Of a stretch of 30,181 bases of DNA, positions 23,221 to 29,454 are shown in pieces (the stretch's first letter is position 1; each line of letters starts with the position of its first letter). Source of the stretch: a virus; IMG/VR virus record IMGVR_UViG_3300048694_000135, positions 1-30,181 of that record. One strand, written 5' to 3'. The position numbers and the translations under genes are program-made. A model generated the notes under the pieces. It saw only the letters and a list, made by a program, of their open reading frames with translations. It searched no databases and was not told the DNA's origin.

Positions 23221-23512
23221 TTGGCTCTCCAATCATTCGTTTGATCGTGAAAAGTTCTTTGTGTTCTGGGTGCCTTGCCCTCCACAGTCGAGCATAAAAG
23301 GCAATGTAGTCGTTGCTGATCTTGAACTCGTCACCAGTGGTCACAATGCTGACCTCCCATCTGATGCGGTTGATGATCAGCCAGTGACTGATGTGCTTGC
23401 GCCCTTTGGCGACTGCCTCAAGGCTGAATCGCTCAAAGTAGTCCCAGACCTCTGGGTTGGCTTTGTGCCACTCCCAGAAGTCCCTCTTGCGCTCGTCAAA
23501 CGACTTGTTCAT
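23213..23512 (-). CDS. Conserved phage protein of unknown function
   Basis: A 99-residue protein with many aromatic residues: FDERKRDFWEWHKANPEVWDYFERFSLEAVAKGR, HWLIINRIRWEVSI, then FKISNDYIAFYARLWRARHPEH and LFTIKRM. I recall homologues with the same NRIRWEV and NDYIAFYARLW segments in phages and prophages of many proteobacteria, always without known function. No catalytic residues can be named. It overlaps the preceding gene by 17 bases. Confidence 0.75.
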   Translation of the reverse strand: MNKSFDERKRDFWEWHKANPEVWDYFERFSLEAVAKGRKHISHWLIINRIRWEVSIVTTGDEFKISNDYIAFYARLWRARHPEHKELFTIKRMIGEPNE

Positions 23513-23699
23513 CTTTGAGCAATTCTTGCAAGGCTTGCATCAACTCTGTCGCTTTCTCAATGGTCATGCGAACACTGCATGAAGCACCAACAATGTGAAC
23601 ACCCATGTAGATTTCAGGCTTGCCAGAGTCAAAGTCCTCGCCCAGTTCAATAAAAATGTTGCTGTAGTTCTTGGCTTTGATGTGGAATTCTTTGGACAT
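23496..23699 (-). CDS. Small hypothetical protein
   Basis: A 67-residue protein (MSKEFHIKAKNYSNIFIELGEDF.. EIYMGVHIVGASCSVRMTIEKATELMQALQELLKD). Alternating hydrophobic residues followed by a C-terminal helix suggest a compact beta-beta-alpha fold. AAGGAG stands before the ATG. No recognisable function. Confidence 0.65.
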   Translation of the reverse strand: MSKEFHIKAKNYSNIFIELGEDFDSGKPEIYMGVHIVGASCSVRMTIEKATELMQALQELLKDEQVV

Positions 23700-23710
23700 G
23701 ATGTTCTCCT

Positions 23711-23959
23711 TCAGACAAATGAATAACGGCGCTGGTAATCAAGGTCAGCCTTGATCTGTTTTTCACCCTGATAGATGTCTTTGTTGGACAACTCAGCAGG
23801 GGTGTCAATTTGGTTGCCTTCCTCGTCCACGAAGTAGTAATTCAACTCTCCGTAGTATTCGATGTCGTTGTCGGCATTCCTGTCATAAGTGCCCTTGGTG
23901 TATTCCTCGACCTCAACATAATAGGTCTTGCAGTTGATGGTGAATTCGCTGTATTCCAT
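23711..23959 (-). CDS. Small acidic hypothetical protein
   Basis: An 82-residue protein rich in Tyr, Asp and Glu (FTINCKTYYVEVEEYTKGTYDRN, DIEYYGELNYYFVDEEGNQID, ending DLDYQRRYSFV). The net negative charge could suit a DNA-mimic or inhibitor, but nothing proves it. It has a GAGGT ribosome binding site and lies in a cluster with the 78-aa and 67-aa genes downstream of a palindromic control region. Confidence 0.65.
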   Translation of the reverse strand: MEYSEFTINCKTYYVEVEEYTKGTYDRNADNDIEYYGELNYYFVDEEGNQIDTPAELSNKDIYQGEKQIKADLDYQRRYSFV

Positions 23960-23969
23960 AATGTTTACC

Positions 23970-24206
23970 TCACAAAGTTACGAGTTCAACAACAGTGTTA
24001 TCGGGCAGATAACGGCGCTTTTTTTCTTCGCCCAAATCAAACAGATGGGCATTAGAAACATAAATGGTGTTAGGAGATTGCCTCCACATAAAGCCGATGT
24101 ATTTGTAGGTCGTGCGCCCTCCGACCACTCGCAAACCGAAACCATCTGGCAAGCCTTGATCGTCATACAACTCAGAGGCTTCTGAAACTGTCATTTGCTT
24201 TTGCAT
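23970..24206 (-). CDS. Small hypothetical protein, first of a cluster
   Basis: A 78-residue protein (MQKQMTVSEASELYDDQGLPDGFGLRVVGG.. YIGFMWRQSPNTIYVSNAHLFDLGEEKKRRYLP). It has a strong AAGGAGTAAATC-ATG start and is the first gene after the control region at 24207-24309. No motif was recognised. Confidence 0.65.
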   Translation of the reverse strand: MQKQMTVSEASELYDDQGLPDGFGLRVVGGRTTYKYIGFMWRQSPNTIYVSNAHLFDLGEEKKRRYLPDNTVVELVTL

Positions 24207-24309
24207 GATTTACTCCTTGTATCGTTCCTGCGATGTTGCAGTATGGTGAATGTTAACACAGTTAAAACAATAAAGTGTAGTAGGGGATTACCCTACCACA
24301 CCAAATGCG
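24207..24309 (-). promoter_or_regulatory. Noncoding control region with two palindromes (copy B)
   Basis: This gap holds TTAAC-ACA-GTTAA (24253-24265) and GTAGGG-GATTA-CCCTAC (24280-24296), both perfect inverted repeats, plus ATCGTTCCTGC (24221-24231). The same three elements in the same order occur in the gap at 24833-24933. It probably holds a minus-strand promoter with operators for the small-gene cluster below; a clear -35/-10 pair was not identified. Confidence 0.65.
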
Positions 24310-24531
24310 CTATTTCGTGAGGTAGATTGTGTGTTGGATGACCTCTTTTCGGGTTGTGCCAGCCTTGAGTTCTGCAAGGGTGTCAAAGCCCTTGACCCCG
24401 CATCCTTTGTCATCAGCAAAGTCCCAACCTTTGGCAAGGGTCACGATGATGCTGTTTCCCTCTGAACGCTCGTCATCAATGTGAGCGATCCAGCGGCGAG
24501 CATCGAGCAGATTGTTGATAGTTTTGCTCAT
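24310..24531 (-). CDS. Small hypothetical protein
   Basis: A 73-residue protein (MSKTINNLLDARRWIAHIDDERSEGNSIIVTLAKGWDFADD.. AELKAGTTRKEVIQHTIYLTK). The start at 24531 is fixed by a perfect AGGAGG five bases upstream; a longer in-frame start would lie inside the preceding gene. The alpha/beta pattern suggests a small folded domain. No family recognised. Confidence 0.68.
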   Translation of the reverse strand: MSKTINNLLDARRWIAHIDDERSEGNSIIVTLAKGWDFADDKGCGVKGFDTLAELKAGTTRKEVIQHTIYLTK

Positions 24532-24544
24532 GTTCGCCTCCTGA

Positions 24545-24832
24545 TTAACGGCTGGTGGTTTTGACAAAGAAACGGGCGCTGGTCTTGGTGAACTGGGCAT
24601 ACACCTCTGCACCATGAGCCTTGATGAACTTTTCTTTGTCGAAGGTGGTGACATCTGACTCGCTGTAAGTAGCCTTGAACAAGTTGCCTTCGATGACTTT
24701 TGGGCCGCCCTTGCTGGCGCTGTCCTTGATGGCGTCCTTGATTGCGTCTGCCTTGGCGGTCAACTCAGCGATCTGAGCCAACAGAAAACCCAGCTCATCA
24801 ACTTGGGTCAGGGCGATGTCGTTTGCGTTCAT
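24545..24832 (-). CDS. Small conserved phage protein with N-terminal helix
   Basis: A 95-residue protein. The first 45 residues form a helix (VDELGFLLAQIAELTAKADAIKDAIKD), followed by KVIEGNLFKATYSESDVTTFDKEKFIKAHG. I recall this helix-plus-IEGxLFKATxSxS pattern from small phage proteins of unknown function. AAGG is the likely ribosome binding site. It is first after the palindromic control region at 24833-24933. Confidence 0.68.
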   Translation of the reverse strand: MNANDIALTQVDELGFLLAQIAELTAKADAIKDAIKDSASKGGPKVIEGNLFKATYSESDVTTFDKEKFIKAHGAEVYAQFTKTSARFFVKTTSR

Positions 24833-24933
24833 GTTGAAGTCCTTTCAGAATCGTTCCTGCTTGGTGCAGTGACTCCACTTTAACACAGTTAAAGCATCAA
24901 AATATAGGACAAACCCTAATTTTGCAAAAATAT
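24833..24933 (-). promoter_or_regulatory. Noncoding control region with two palindromes (copy A)
   Basis: This gap has TTTAAC-ACA-GTTAAA (24879-24893), a perfect palindrome with 6-base arms, and TAGG-6 nt-CCTA (24905-24918). ATCGTTCCTGC (24850-24860) and TGCAGT are shared with the gap at 24207-24309. The layout fits a regulated promoter for the two small genes below. A promoter core could not be placed with confidence. Confidence 0.65.
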
Positions 24934-25215
24934 TTATCTGAGTTGCGTTTTTGCCACAAGTTCGATGGTGTCGGCAAGAATGTCCCATTCGTTGACAGAG
25001 TGGCGCTTGAAGTCATCCCTCGTGCCATGCCAACCCTTGCTTCCCCTGTGATGTTCGGGGCACAGGGGGATGACCAGCCAATCACTGGCTCTTTGGGCTT
25101 TTCCAACCCCTTCTCGGGGGTGGTGCAGTTCTGCGGGGGTTTCGCCATACCCCAAACGCCTGCACAGACCGCATCCCAGCCCCGCCACGGCGTTTTTCCA
25201 GTCTCGGACATCCAT
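24934..25215 (-). CDS. Ref-like HNH nuclease (RecA-dependent nuclease family)
   Basis: A 93-residue protein with the zinc and HNH-like pattern of the P1 Ref family: C15-x2-C18, LHHPRE (H31, H32), LCPEHHRG (C52, H55, H56) and GWHG (H63). P1 Ref cuts DNA at RecA filaments and boosts recombination. This protein is about the length of the Ref catalytic core and lacks its basic N-terminal arm. The start at 25215 has GGAGG seven bases upstream; a longer in-frame start would overlap the methyltransferase gene. The neighbouring RusA-like gene fits a recombination role. Confidence 0.78.
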   Translation of the reverse strand: MDVRDWKNAVAGLGCGLCRRLGYGETPAELHHPREGVGKAQRASDWLVIPLCPEHHRGSKGWHGTRDDFKRHSVNEWDILADTIELVAKTQLR

Positions 25216-25240
25216 AGGTAGCCTCCAGATTAAACACGGC

Positions 25241-25999
25241 TTAAAACATGGATTCTTGCGTTTGTTTAACAGGCTCGATGAACATATCAATCTGCTTGCT
25301 GGCTTGTTCTATGCGCTTACAGGCAATGTCAAAATATTTGGGTTCTTTCTCTATGCCAATAAACTTGCGCCCCATCTGGATAGCGGCGACACCTGTTGTT
25401 CCAGAGCCAAGAAAAGGGTCTAAAACAATCTCATTTTTACGACTAGAGCCAGATATACATCTTGTAGGTAGCGCCAAAGGAAAAGGTGCTGGATGATTGA
25501 TTAAATTATTTTCCATATGAGAAAACTCCCACACATTAGTTTGCATCGCCATATCAGGATTAAAGTAATCAGGCTTACCATTACTGAAGAAAAAAATATA
25601 TTCAATTCTTGGATACCATTTTATTTTTGCTACATCTGGACTTGATGGATACTTCCAAATTATTTCTTGAATTAATCTATGCTTACATACATCAACAACC
25701 CACCAAGGATGTTTATATACGCCATCAACATATTTACCTTTAAAATTCCAATAAATTGCACCGCCATTTTTTATCGGCAATCCGTTTAATAGTTTTTCAA
25801 CCCAATTTTTATATTCAATATCTTCTAAATTGTCTTCATAAGACTCATATGAAGATTTACGACCATTCCTGTTAAATCCACCAAAATTGTATGGGGGGCT
25901 AGTAACAACAATATCAACCTTTTTCAAAGTCGGTAAAATGTCCATGCAATCGCCCAAGTAAAGGGTTGCATCACCAATAATTACTTTTTCCATATTCAT
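25241..25999 (-). CDS. DNA methyltransferase, N4-cytosine or N6-adenine, beta class
   Basis: This 252-residue enzyme transfers methyl from SAM to DNA. The catalytic motif IV comes first (VVTSPPYNFGG; SPPY at 34-37) and the SAM-binding motif I follows near the C-terminus (DPFLGSGTTGVAA, 194-206, then FIGIEKEPKYFDIA), the circular order of the beta class. SPPY occurs in both N4C and N6A enzymes, so the base is unresolved. No restriction enzyme is adjacent, so it is an orphan, probably protecting phage DNA. The gene is visibly more AT-rich than its neighbours, which suggests later acquisition. Confidence 0.9.
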   Translation of the reverse strand: MNMEKVIIGDATLYLGDCMDILPTLKKVDIVVTSPPYNFGGFNRNGRKSSYESYEDNLEDIEYKNWVEKLLNGLPIKNGGAIYWNFKGKYVDGVYKHPWWVVDVCKHRLIQEIIWKYPSSPDVAKIKWYPRIEYIFFFSNGKPDYFNPDMAMQTNVWEFSHMENNLINHPAPFPLALPTRCISGSSRKNEIVLDPFLGSGTTGVAAIQMGRKFIGIEKEPKYFDIACKRIEQASKQIDMFIEPVKQTQESMF

Positions 26000-26002
26000 T
26001 TC

Positions 26003-26344
26003 TCACAAAGTCATTTTAATTTCAGAACGCTTGCTTGCCTCTTGTGACCTCCACACCTCGATGCGTGCTTCGGCGGCGATCAGCATCCAACGCAACTGCT
26101 CTTCCTGCTGGACGGCTTCCTTTAACGCCAGCAGATGTTCCTTGTATTTGGGATGGGCGTAGGCTTCCCTCTCCTGTGCGTTAGCGGCATCGTATTTGGT
26201 CATCGCCTCCTTCATCAGTTCCGCTTTCAAGGTCTTGCGGTATTCCTCGCAGTAGATGCGGTTGGCCTTGGCTTGGGCAAACTCAGCCGCCTTTGCGATC
26301 ATGTAATCAACAGCGGCGTTCGGGTCAATCAGTTTGTCCGTCAT
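26003..26344 (-). CDS. Coiled-coil phage protein of unknown function
   Basis: A 113-residue, nearly all-helical protein (IDPNAAVDYMIAKAAEFAQAKANR, RKTLKAELMKEAM, then AYAHPKYKEHLLALKEAVQQEEQLRWMLIAAEARIEVWRSQEAS). I recall homologues with the same HPxYxxLL..EExLRWxLxAAxAxIExWRxxE core beside recombination genes. Its ATG overlaps the previous stop. The position between RusA-like and Ref-like genes suggests a recombination or replication accessory factor; this is inference. Confidence 0.7.
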   Translation of the reverse strand: MTDKLIDPNAAVDYMIAKAAEFAQAKANRIYCEEYRKTLKAELMKEAMTKYDAANAQEREAYAHPKYKEHLLALKEAVQQEEQLRWMLIAAEARIEVWRSQEASKRSEIKMTL

Positions 26345-26745
26345 ACTTCCTCCATGTGTCCATCACGATAAAAACGAGTGTTGCCAATCAGACTTGGAAT
26401 GCTCAAGAAGTCTGCCGACCCGGGGCGTATGGGGTTGCGCCTGAGTTCAGCACCATCGTAGGGTTCAGACTTCATCAGGTTCTTGGTCACAACTTGGGGA
26501 AGGCGTTTTTTGACAGGCCCCATCTCCTCCCACTTTGCCTTGCCTTTTTCCGTGGCTTTGAGCAGTAACCCATCACGCTCGATGTATCCATCGTTTGTCA
26601 GAGGTTGAATGCACGACTCAAGGAATCTGGACATTGATTCGCTTGTGATCATGGGTCGCAAGAATATGGCTGTGCATGGAACACGCACGATGTATTCAAG
26701 TGTCCTGTGAATCGAACTGTTGCGTGAATACTTTGAAACGATCAT
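26341..26745 (-). CDS. Winged-helix-like protein of unknown function
   Basis: A 134-residue protein. Residues 33-75 (SESMSRFLESCIQPLTNDGYIERDGLLLKATEKGKAKWEEM) read as a winged helix: a recognition-helix region, then two strands around a short RDG turn and a closing helix. The C-terminal part (GSADFLSIPSLIGNTRFYRDGH) is conserved-looking but unassigned. It could bind DNA as a regulator or act in replication. It is the only clear transcription-factor-like fold in the window and so a candidate binder of the TTAAC palindromes, without direct evidence. Both ends use ATGA overlaps. Confidence 0.6.
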   Translation of the reverse strand: MIVSKYSRNSSIHRTLEYIVRVPCTAIFLRPMITSESMSRFLESCIQPLTNDGYIERDGLLLKATEKGKAKWEEMGPVKKRLPQVVTKNLMKSEPYDGAELRRNPIRPGSADFLSIPSLIGNTRFYRDGHMEEV

Positions 26746-27110
26746 TTTGGGTAACTCCAGATTTCAACGATCAACTTGCCGGGTTTCTCCCTCTGCTCCC
26801 GAAAAATACACAAAGGGTTGAAGAACTTGTCATCCACCCCCAGTGCCTCTGCCACACCATCGAGCGCACTCTTTGAAGCCGCCAAACAGTTGTCAATGTC
26901 ACGATGCCTTTTGTCAGGCATCTCAAAAGTCAAATGGATTTCGATTTGTTTTTCGTTCCACTCCCACTTGGCTTTGTTTTTTGCTTGCTTGGTGAGCAGG
27001 TACGCCTCGGTGCGTTCTCTGGTCTTGTGTTCGTATGTTGCTGACCAGTGCCTGCCCTTGGCTCTGTTGGGGAACAGGTCTGCGCTCGGAAAGTTCAGTT
27101 CGATTCTCAT
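26742..27110 (-). CDS. rusA: RusA-like Holliday junction resolvase
   Basis: A 122-residue endonuclease that cuts four-way junctions, made by phages to resolve recombination and packaging intermediates. The RusA signature is clear: KRHRDIDNCLAASKSALDGVAEALGVDD, with acidic residues D71, D73, D93/D94 and K80 in the positions of the E. coli catalytic and basic residues. The N-terminal PSADLFPNRAKGRHW loop also fits. Length matches E. coli RusA (120 residues). Its start follows the preceding gene's stop by five bases; no strong ribosome binding site is visible, so coupling is likely. Confidence 0.88.
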   Translation of the reverse strand: MRIELNFPSADLFPNRAKGRHWSATYEHKTRERTEAYLLTKQAKNKAKWEWNEKQIEIHLTFEMPDKRHRDIDNCLAASKSALDGVAEALGVDDKFFNPLCIFREQREKPGKLIVEIWSYPK

Positions 27111-27321
27111 GTTGTTTATACAAGGTATATAGTTCTCGATCTATCCCTGCGTACAGCCCCGATGTGTCGTTCTTGCTCAAACTCTTTGCGGAACCCCAAG
27201 CCCATTCTCTCCACCCCTTGATCAGCATCAGTCTCAACAATAGTTGTAACTCTTCCTGATAGATCGCCTGTGAGTCGAAGGGCTTGGATGATGAGGTGTT
27301 TGGAGTATCTGTGTAGTCCAT
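26923..27321 (-). CDS. Possible overlapping gene with GWREWAWGSAKSL segment
   Basis: A 132-codon frame on the same strand as its neighbours. Residues 22-70 (IYQEELQLLLRLMLIKGWREWAWGSAKSLSK, then LYAGIDRELYTLYKQ) look like a real helical phage protein, and I recall similar GWR(E/D)(W/Y)AW segments in Burkholderiales phages. The first part overlaps the 82-aa gene and the last 60 residues overlap rusA and look like chance. It has no good ribosome binding site. It may be a true overlapping gene or a remnant whose stop was lost. Confidence 0.4.
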   Translation of the reverse strand: MDYTDTPNTSSSKPFDSQAIYQEELQLLLRLMLIKGWREWAWGSAKSLSKNDTSGLYAGIDRELYTLYKQHENRTELSERRPVPQQSQGQALVSNIRTQDQRTHRGVPAHQASKKQSQVGVERKTNRNPFDF

Positions 27322-27364
27322 GTTTTTGATCGTCCAAAATTTTGTGTGCTTGATCTTTGGTCAT
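27116..27364 (-). CDS. Small accessory protein coupled to cytosine methyltransferase
   Basis: An 82-residue frame (MTKDQAHKILDDQKHGLHRYSKHLIIQALRLTGDL..). The ATG at 27364 overlaps the stop of the methyltransferase gene as ATGA, and its own stop is five bases before rusA, both typical of this operon. The N-terminal 35 residues resemble small phage proteins ending near TGDL; the remaining residues are less convincing and coincide with the best part of the competing frame at 27321. Function unknown. Confidence 0.55.
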   Translation of the reverse strand: MTKDQAHKILDDQKHGLHRYSKHLIIQALRLTGDLSGRVTTIVETDADQGVERMGLGFRKEFEQERHIGAVRRDRSRTIYLV

Positions 27365-28473
27365 TTCAATTGCCCATTTAATTGAATTTGTTTTCCGATC
27401 CAACTCATTACTGGCACAGCCATTGAACGACCAAGTGCGTTGTACCGTTTTGATATTGGTGGATTACCAACATCTGTCCATCCATCTGGGAAGCCTTGCA
27501 ATCTTTCACACTCAACTGCTGTTAATCGCCTTACTTTTGTTCCAATAGAAACTGCGTGTTGATCTGTAGCGTTCAAAGTAAATGACAACTCATGGTTGTA
27601 TCCATTACCACGAGGGCCGTTGTGATGCTCACGATTCAAGATATTTCCTTGAATGCCATACGCAACAAGATCAGACATCCTTCCCCAATCACCAGCCCTC
27701 AAAGTTGACGCTATATCTTCTTTTCCCCAAATGCCTATGCCTTGTCTGTCGAATGTGTTGATTGATACGCTACCGCTTCCAAAGCCATCTTGAGTTTCTC
27801 TGGTATGACTGTTTCTTTGAGTTCCATCCTTTTTAGCAATTTTTCGCAAATGCTCGGCTTCAAGAAGTATTGGTTGTCGATTTTGCCAGTCTCCAGTATC
27901 AAGGAGAGCAAAGACTCTTCTCCTCCGTTGCGGGACTCCAAACCATTTCGCATCCAACACTGCCCATTCACACAAGCCACCTCCTCCGCAAACAACACCC
28001 TCGTTTCCCCAAACAAATCCGTTGTTACTGAATTTGACCCCAACCAATGTTTCAAGAACTGTTCCAAAATCTCTCCCTTCTTGGCTTGACAAAGCGCCAA
28101 CAACATTTTCCCAAAGCATAAATCTTGCACCGCATACTTTTTGTGCAAGCCTGAAAACACGAACACCTTCAAAAAACAATCTTGATGAATGGTTCTCATC
28201 CTCTTTAATTGTTTGAAGCCCCGTTCTCTTTCCTGCAATGCTCATATCTTGACAAGGCGATCCAAAAACCACCAAGTCAATGTGCCCAAGTTTTTTCAAA
28301 TCTTCTTCAGTGATCTTTGTTACATCATGAAGATTTGGAACATTGGGATAGTGTTTTTTCAAAACGCTCGATTGATATGGAAGTATTTCTGCAACTGCTA
28401 CACATTCCCAACCTAATGGCTTCCATGCAACAGATACAGCCTCAATCCCGCTAAACAGACTTAAGTACCTCAT
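27361..28473 (-). CDS. dcm: C5 cytosine DNA methyltransferase (Dcm type)
   Basis: This 370-residue enzyme methylates C5 of cytosine in DNA. All major motifs are present in order: I (LSLFSGIEA, 4-12), IV with catalytic C74 (FGSPCQDMS), VI (ENVVGA, 122-127), VIII (PQRRRRVF, 181-188), a target-recognition region of about 190-320, IX (RLTAVECERLQGFPDGW) and X (RYNALGRSMAVPV). The length is normal. No matching restriction enzyme was found nearby. It overlaps the upstream SAM methyltransferase gene by ATGA. The target sequence cannot be read from the protein. The gene is somewhat AT-rich. Confidence 0.95.
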   Translation of the reverse strand: MRYLSLFSGIEAVSVAWKPLGWECVAVAEILPYQSSVLKKHYPNVPNLHDVTKITEEDLKKLGHIDLVVFGSPCQDMSIAGKRTGLQTIKEDENHSSRLFFEGVRVFRLAQKVCGARFMLWENVVGALSSQEGRDFGTVLETLVGVKFSNNGFVWGNEGVVCGGGGLCEWAVLDAKWFGVPQRRRRVFALLDTGDWQNRQPILLEAEHLRKIAKKDGTQRNSHTRETQDGFGSGSVSINTFDRQGIGIWGKEDIASTLRAGDWGRMSDLVAYGIQGNILNREHHNGPRGNGYNHELSFTLNATDQHAVSIGTKVRRLTAVECERLQGFPDGWTDVGNPPISKRYNALGRSMAVPVMSWIGKQIQLNGQLK

Positions 28474-29138
28474 ACTTCAATGACCCATCCAGCAAATTCG
28501 CCCATGCGGAAGAATTCTTTTCCATCTTTGACCAATTCTTTGTCAATTGGGATTTGAACTCCTGCAAGACTCATTTCTTTTTGAGTCACTTCCTCCAGTT
28601 TTGCCCCTTGCTGAATTTTGTATTGCATTCCAAGACGCTTTATGACTGTAGAAAAGTAGCCATTGTGGTCAAGCACCTTATCAACAATAATGATCACCCC
28701 ACCTTTTTTTGTTTTGCTTTTAATAACATCCAAAAGTTTTTCCCTTTTGTGAACAGGAATGAACATCAAGGTAAGGAAAATAATATGTACTTGCGATTCT
28801 GAAAAATTAAAATCACAGATGTCTGCATTTTCCAAAATAACAGAAGAAGAATTTAAGTTTCCAAAACGCTCATTCAATTTTTTGCACATTGAAGAACTTT
28901 TTTCAATGGCATGAATGGTTGCATTTCTTTCTTCAATCAGGGGCAACAACTTATTGATCATGTTGCCAGTTGAAGAGCCGTGATCAGTAATGAGTTCTCC
29001 TTCGGTGAGATAGTTCCTGACAATATATGCAACCGCATCAGAAACCATTTCGTACCAAGGAAGTTGTTCACGCACATGATCGTTAAATTTGTCGGCAATT
29101 TCTTTTGATTCAAATGTCCATGATTCAATCTTGTTCAT
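28470..29138 (-). CDS. Class I SAM-dependent methyltransferase, CmoA-like, substrate unknown
   Basis: A 222-residue Rossmann-fold methyltransferase. Motif I is ELITDHGSSTGNMINKLL (48-65), motif II AIEKSSSM (77-84), then NADICDFNF and a beta-strand VHIIFLTLMF. The opening (WTFESKEIADKFNDHVREQLPWYEMV) recalls CmoA-type enzymes that bind a modified SAM and act in wobble uridine modification. That resemblance is moderate and the substrate may differ. It is AT-rich, has a good AAGGAA site and is translationally coupled to the cytosine methyltransferase gene, so a role in the same modification pathway is possible. Confidence 0.7.
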   Translation of the reverse strand: MNKIESWTFESKEIADKFNDHVREQLPWYEMVSDAVAYIVRNYLTEGELITDHGSSTGNMINKLLPLIEERNATIHAIEKSSSMCKKLNERFGNLNSSSVILENADICDFNFSESQVHIIFLTLMFIPVHKREKLLDVIKSKTKKGGVIIIVDKVLDHNGYFSTVIKRLGMQYKIQQGAKLEEVTQKEMSLAGVQIPIDKELVKDGKEFFRMGEFAGWVIEV

Positions 29139-29151
29139 ATCGTTCCTTGTA

Positions 29152-29454
29152 TCAAATTATCTTTAATGCTTCTTTTGCAAACTGGACAGCAATCTTGCTC
29201 ACGGGCAACCCTTCTTTTTCTTTGTGAAGGATTCGCCGTGCCCAATCTTTTGAGTCGCCAGTGAATGTGGGCTGTGGTTCATATCGGGGTGCTGACTTGC
29301 AATACTCGTCATAGCACTTCCAGCACCGTGCGCCATAAGTTGCCATGTCACTGTAGGAAGCCTCCATCAAACAACTGGTGCAGATGTAGGTCTTGAAATC
29401 TTGGCTCTCTTGTTTTTCTGCCTCGTATGATTTCTTTGCGTTGTAGTAACTCAT
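29152..29454 (-). CDS. Small zinc-ribbon protein
   Basis: A 100-residue protein with C25-x2-C28 and C44-x2-C47 (YICTSC.. RCWKCYDEYC), a four-cysteine zinc ribbon, after a charged N-terminus. The C-terminus (SKDWARRILHKEKEGLPVSKIAVQFAKEAL) is helical. The ATG overlaps the initiator gene's stop as ATGA. Zinc ribbons next to phage replication genes often assist loading or transcription; no specific role can be assigned. Confidence 0.72.
   Translation of the reverse strand: MSYYNAKKSYEAEKQESQDFKTYICTSCLMEASYSDMATYGARCWKCYDEYCKSAPRYEPQPTFTGDSKDWARRILHKEKEGLPVSKIAVQFAKEALKII

Noticed and set aside
24310-24654. Longer start for the 73-aa gene
   Set aside because: It reaches into the preceding gene, while the internal ATG at 24531 has a perfect AGGAGG.
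21894-24933. tRNA or structured RNA genes in the noncoding gaps
   Set aside because: The gaps are about 90-100 bases with no cloverleaf, anticodon stem or CCA-type end; only the palindromes described were found.
24934-25290. Longer start for the Ref-like nuclease
   Set aside because: It would overlap the methyltransferase gene by 50 bases; the ATG at 25215 has GGAGG at good distance and begins the conserved domain.
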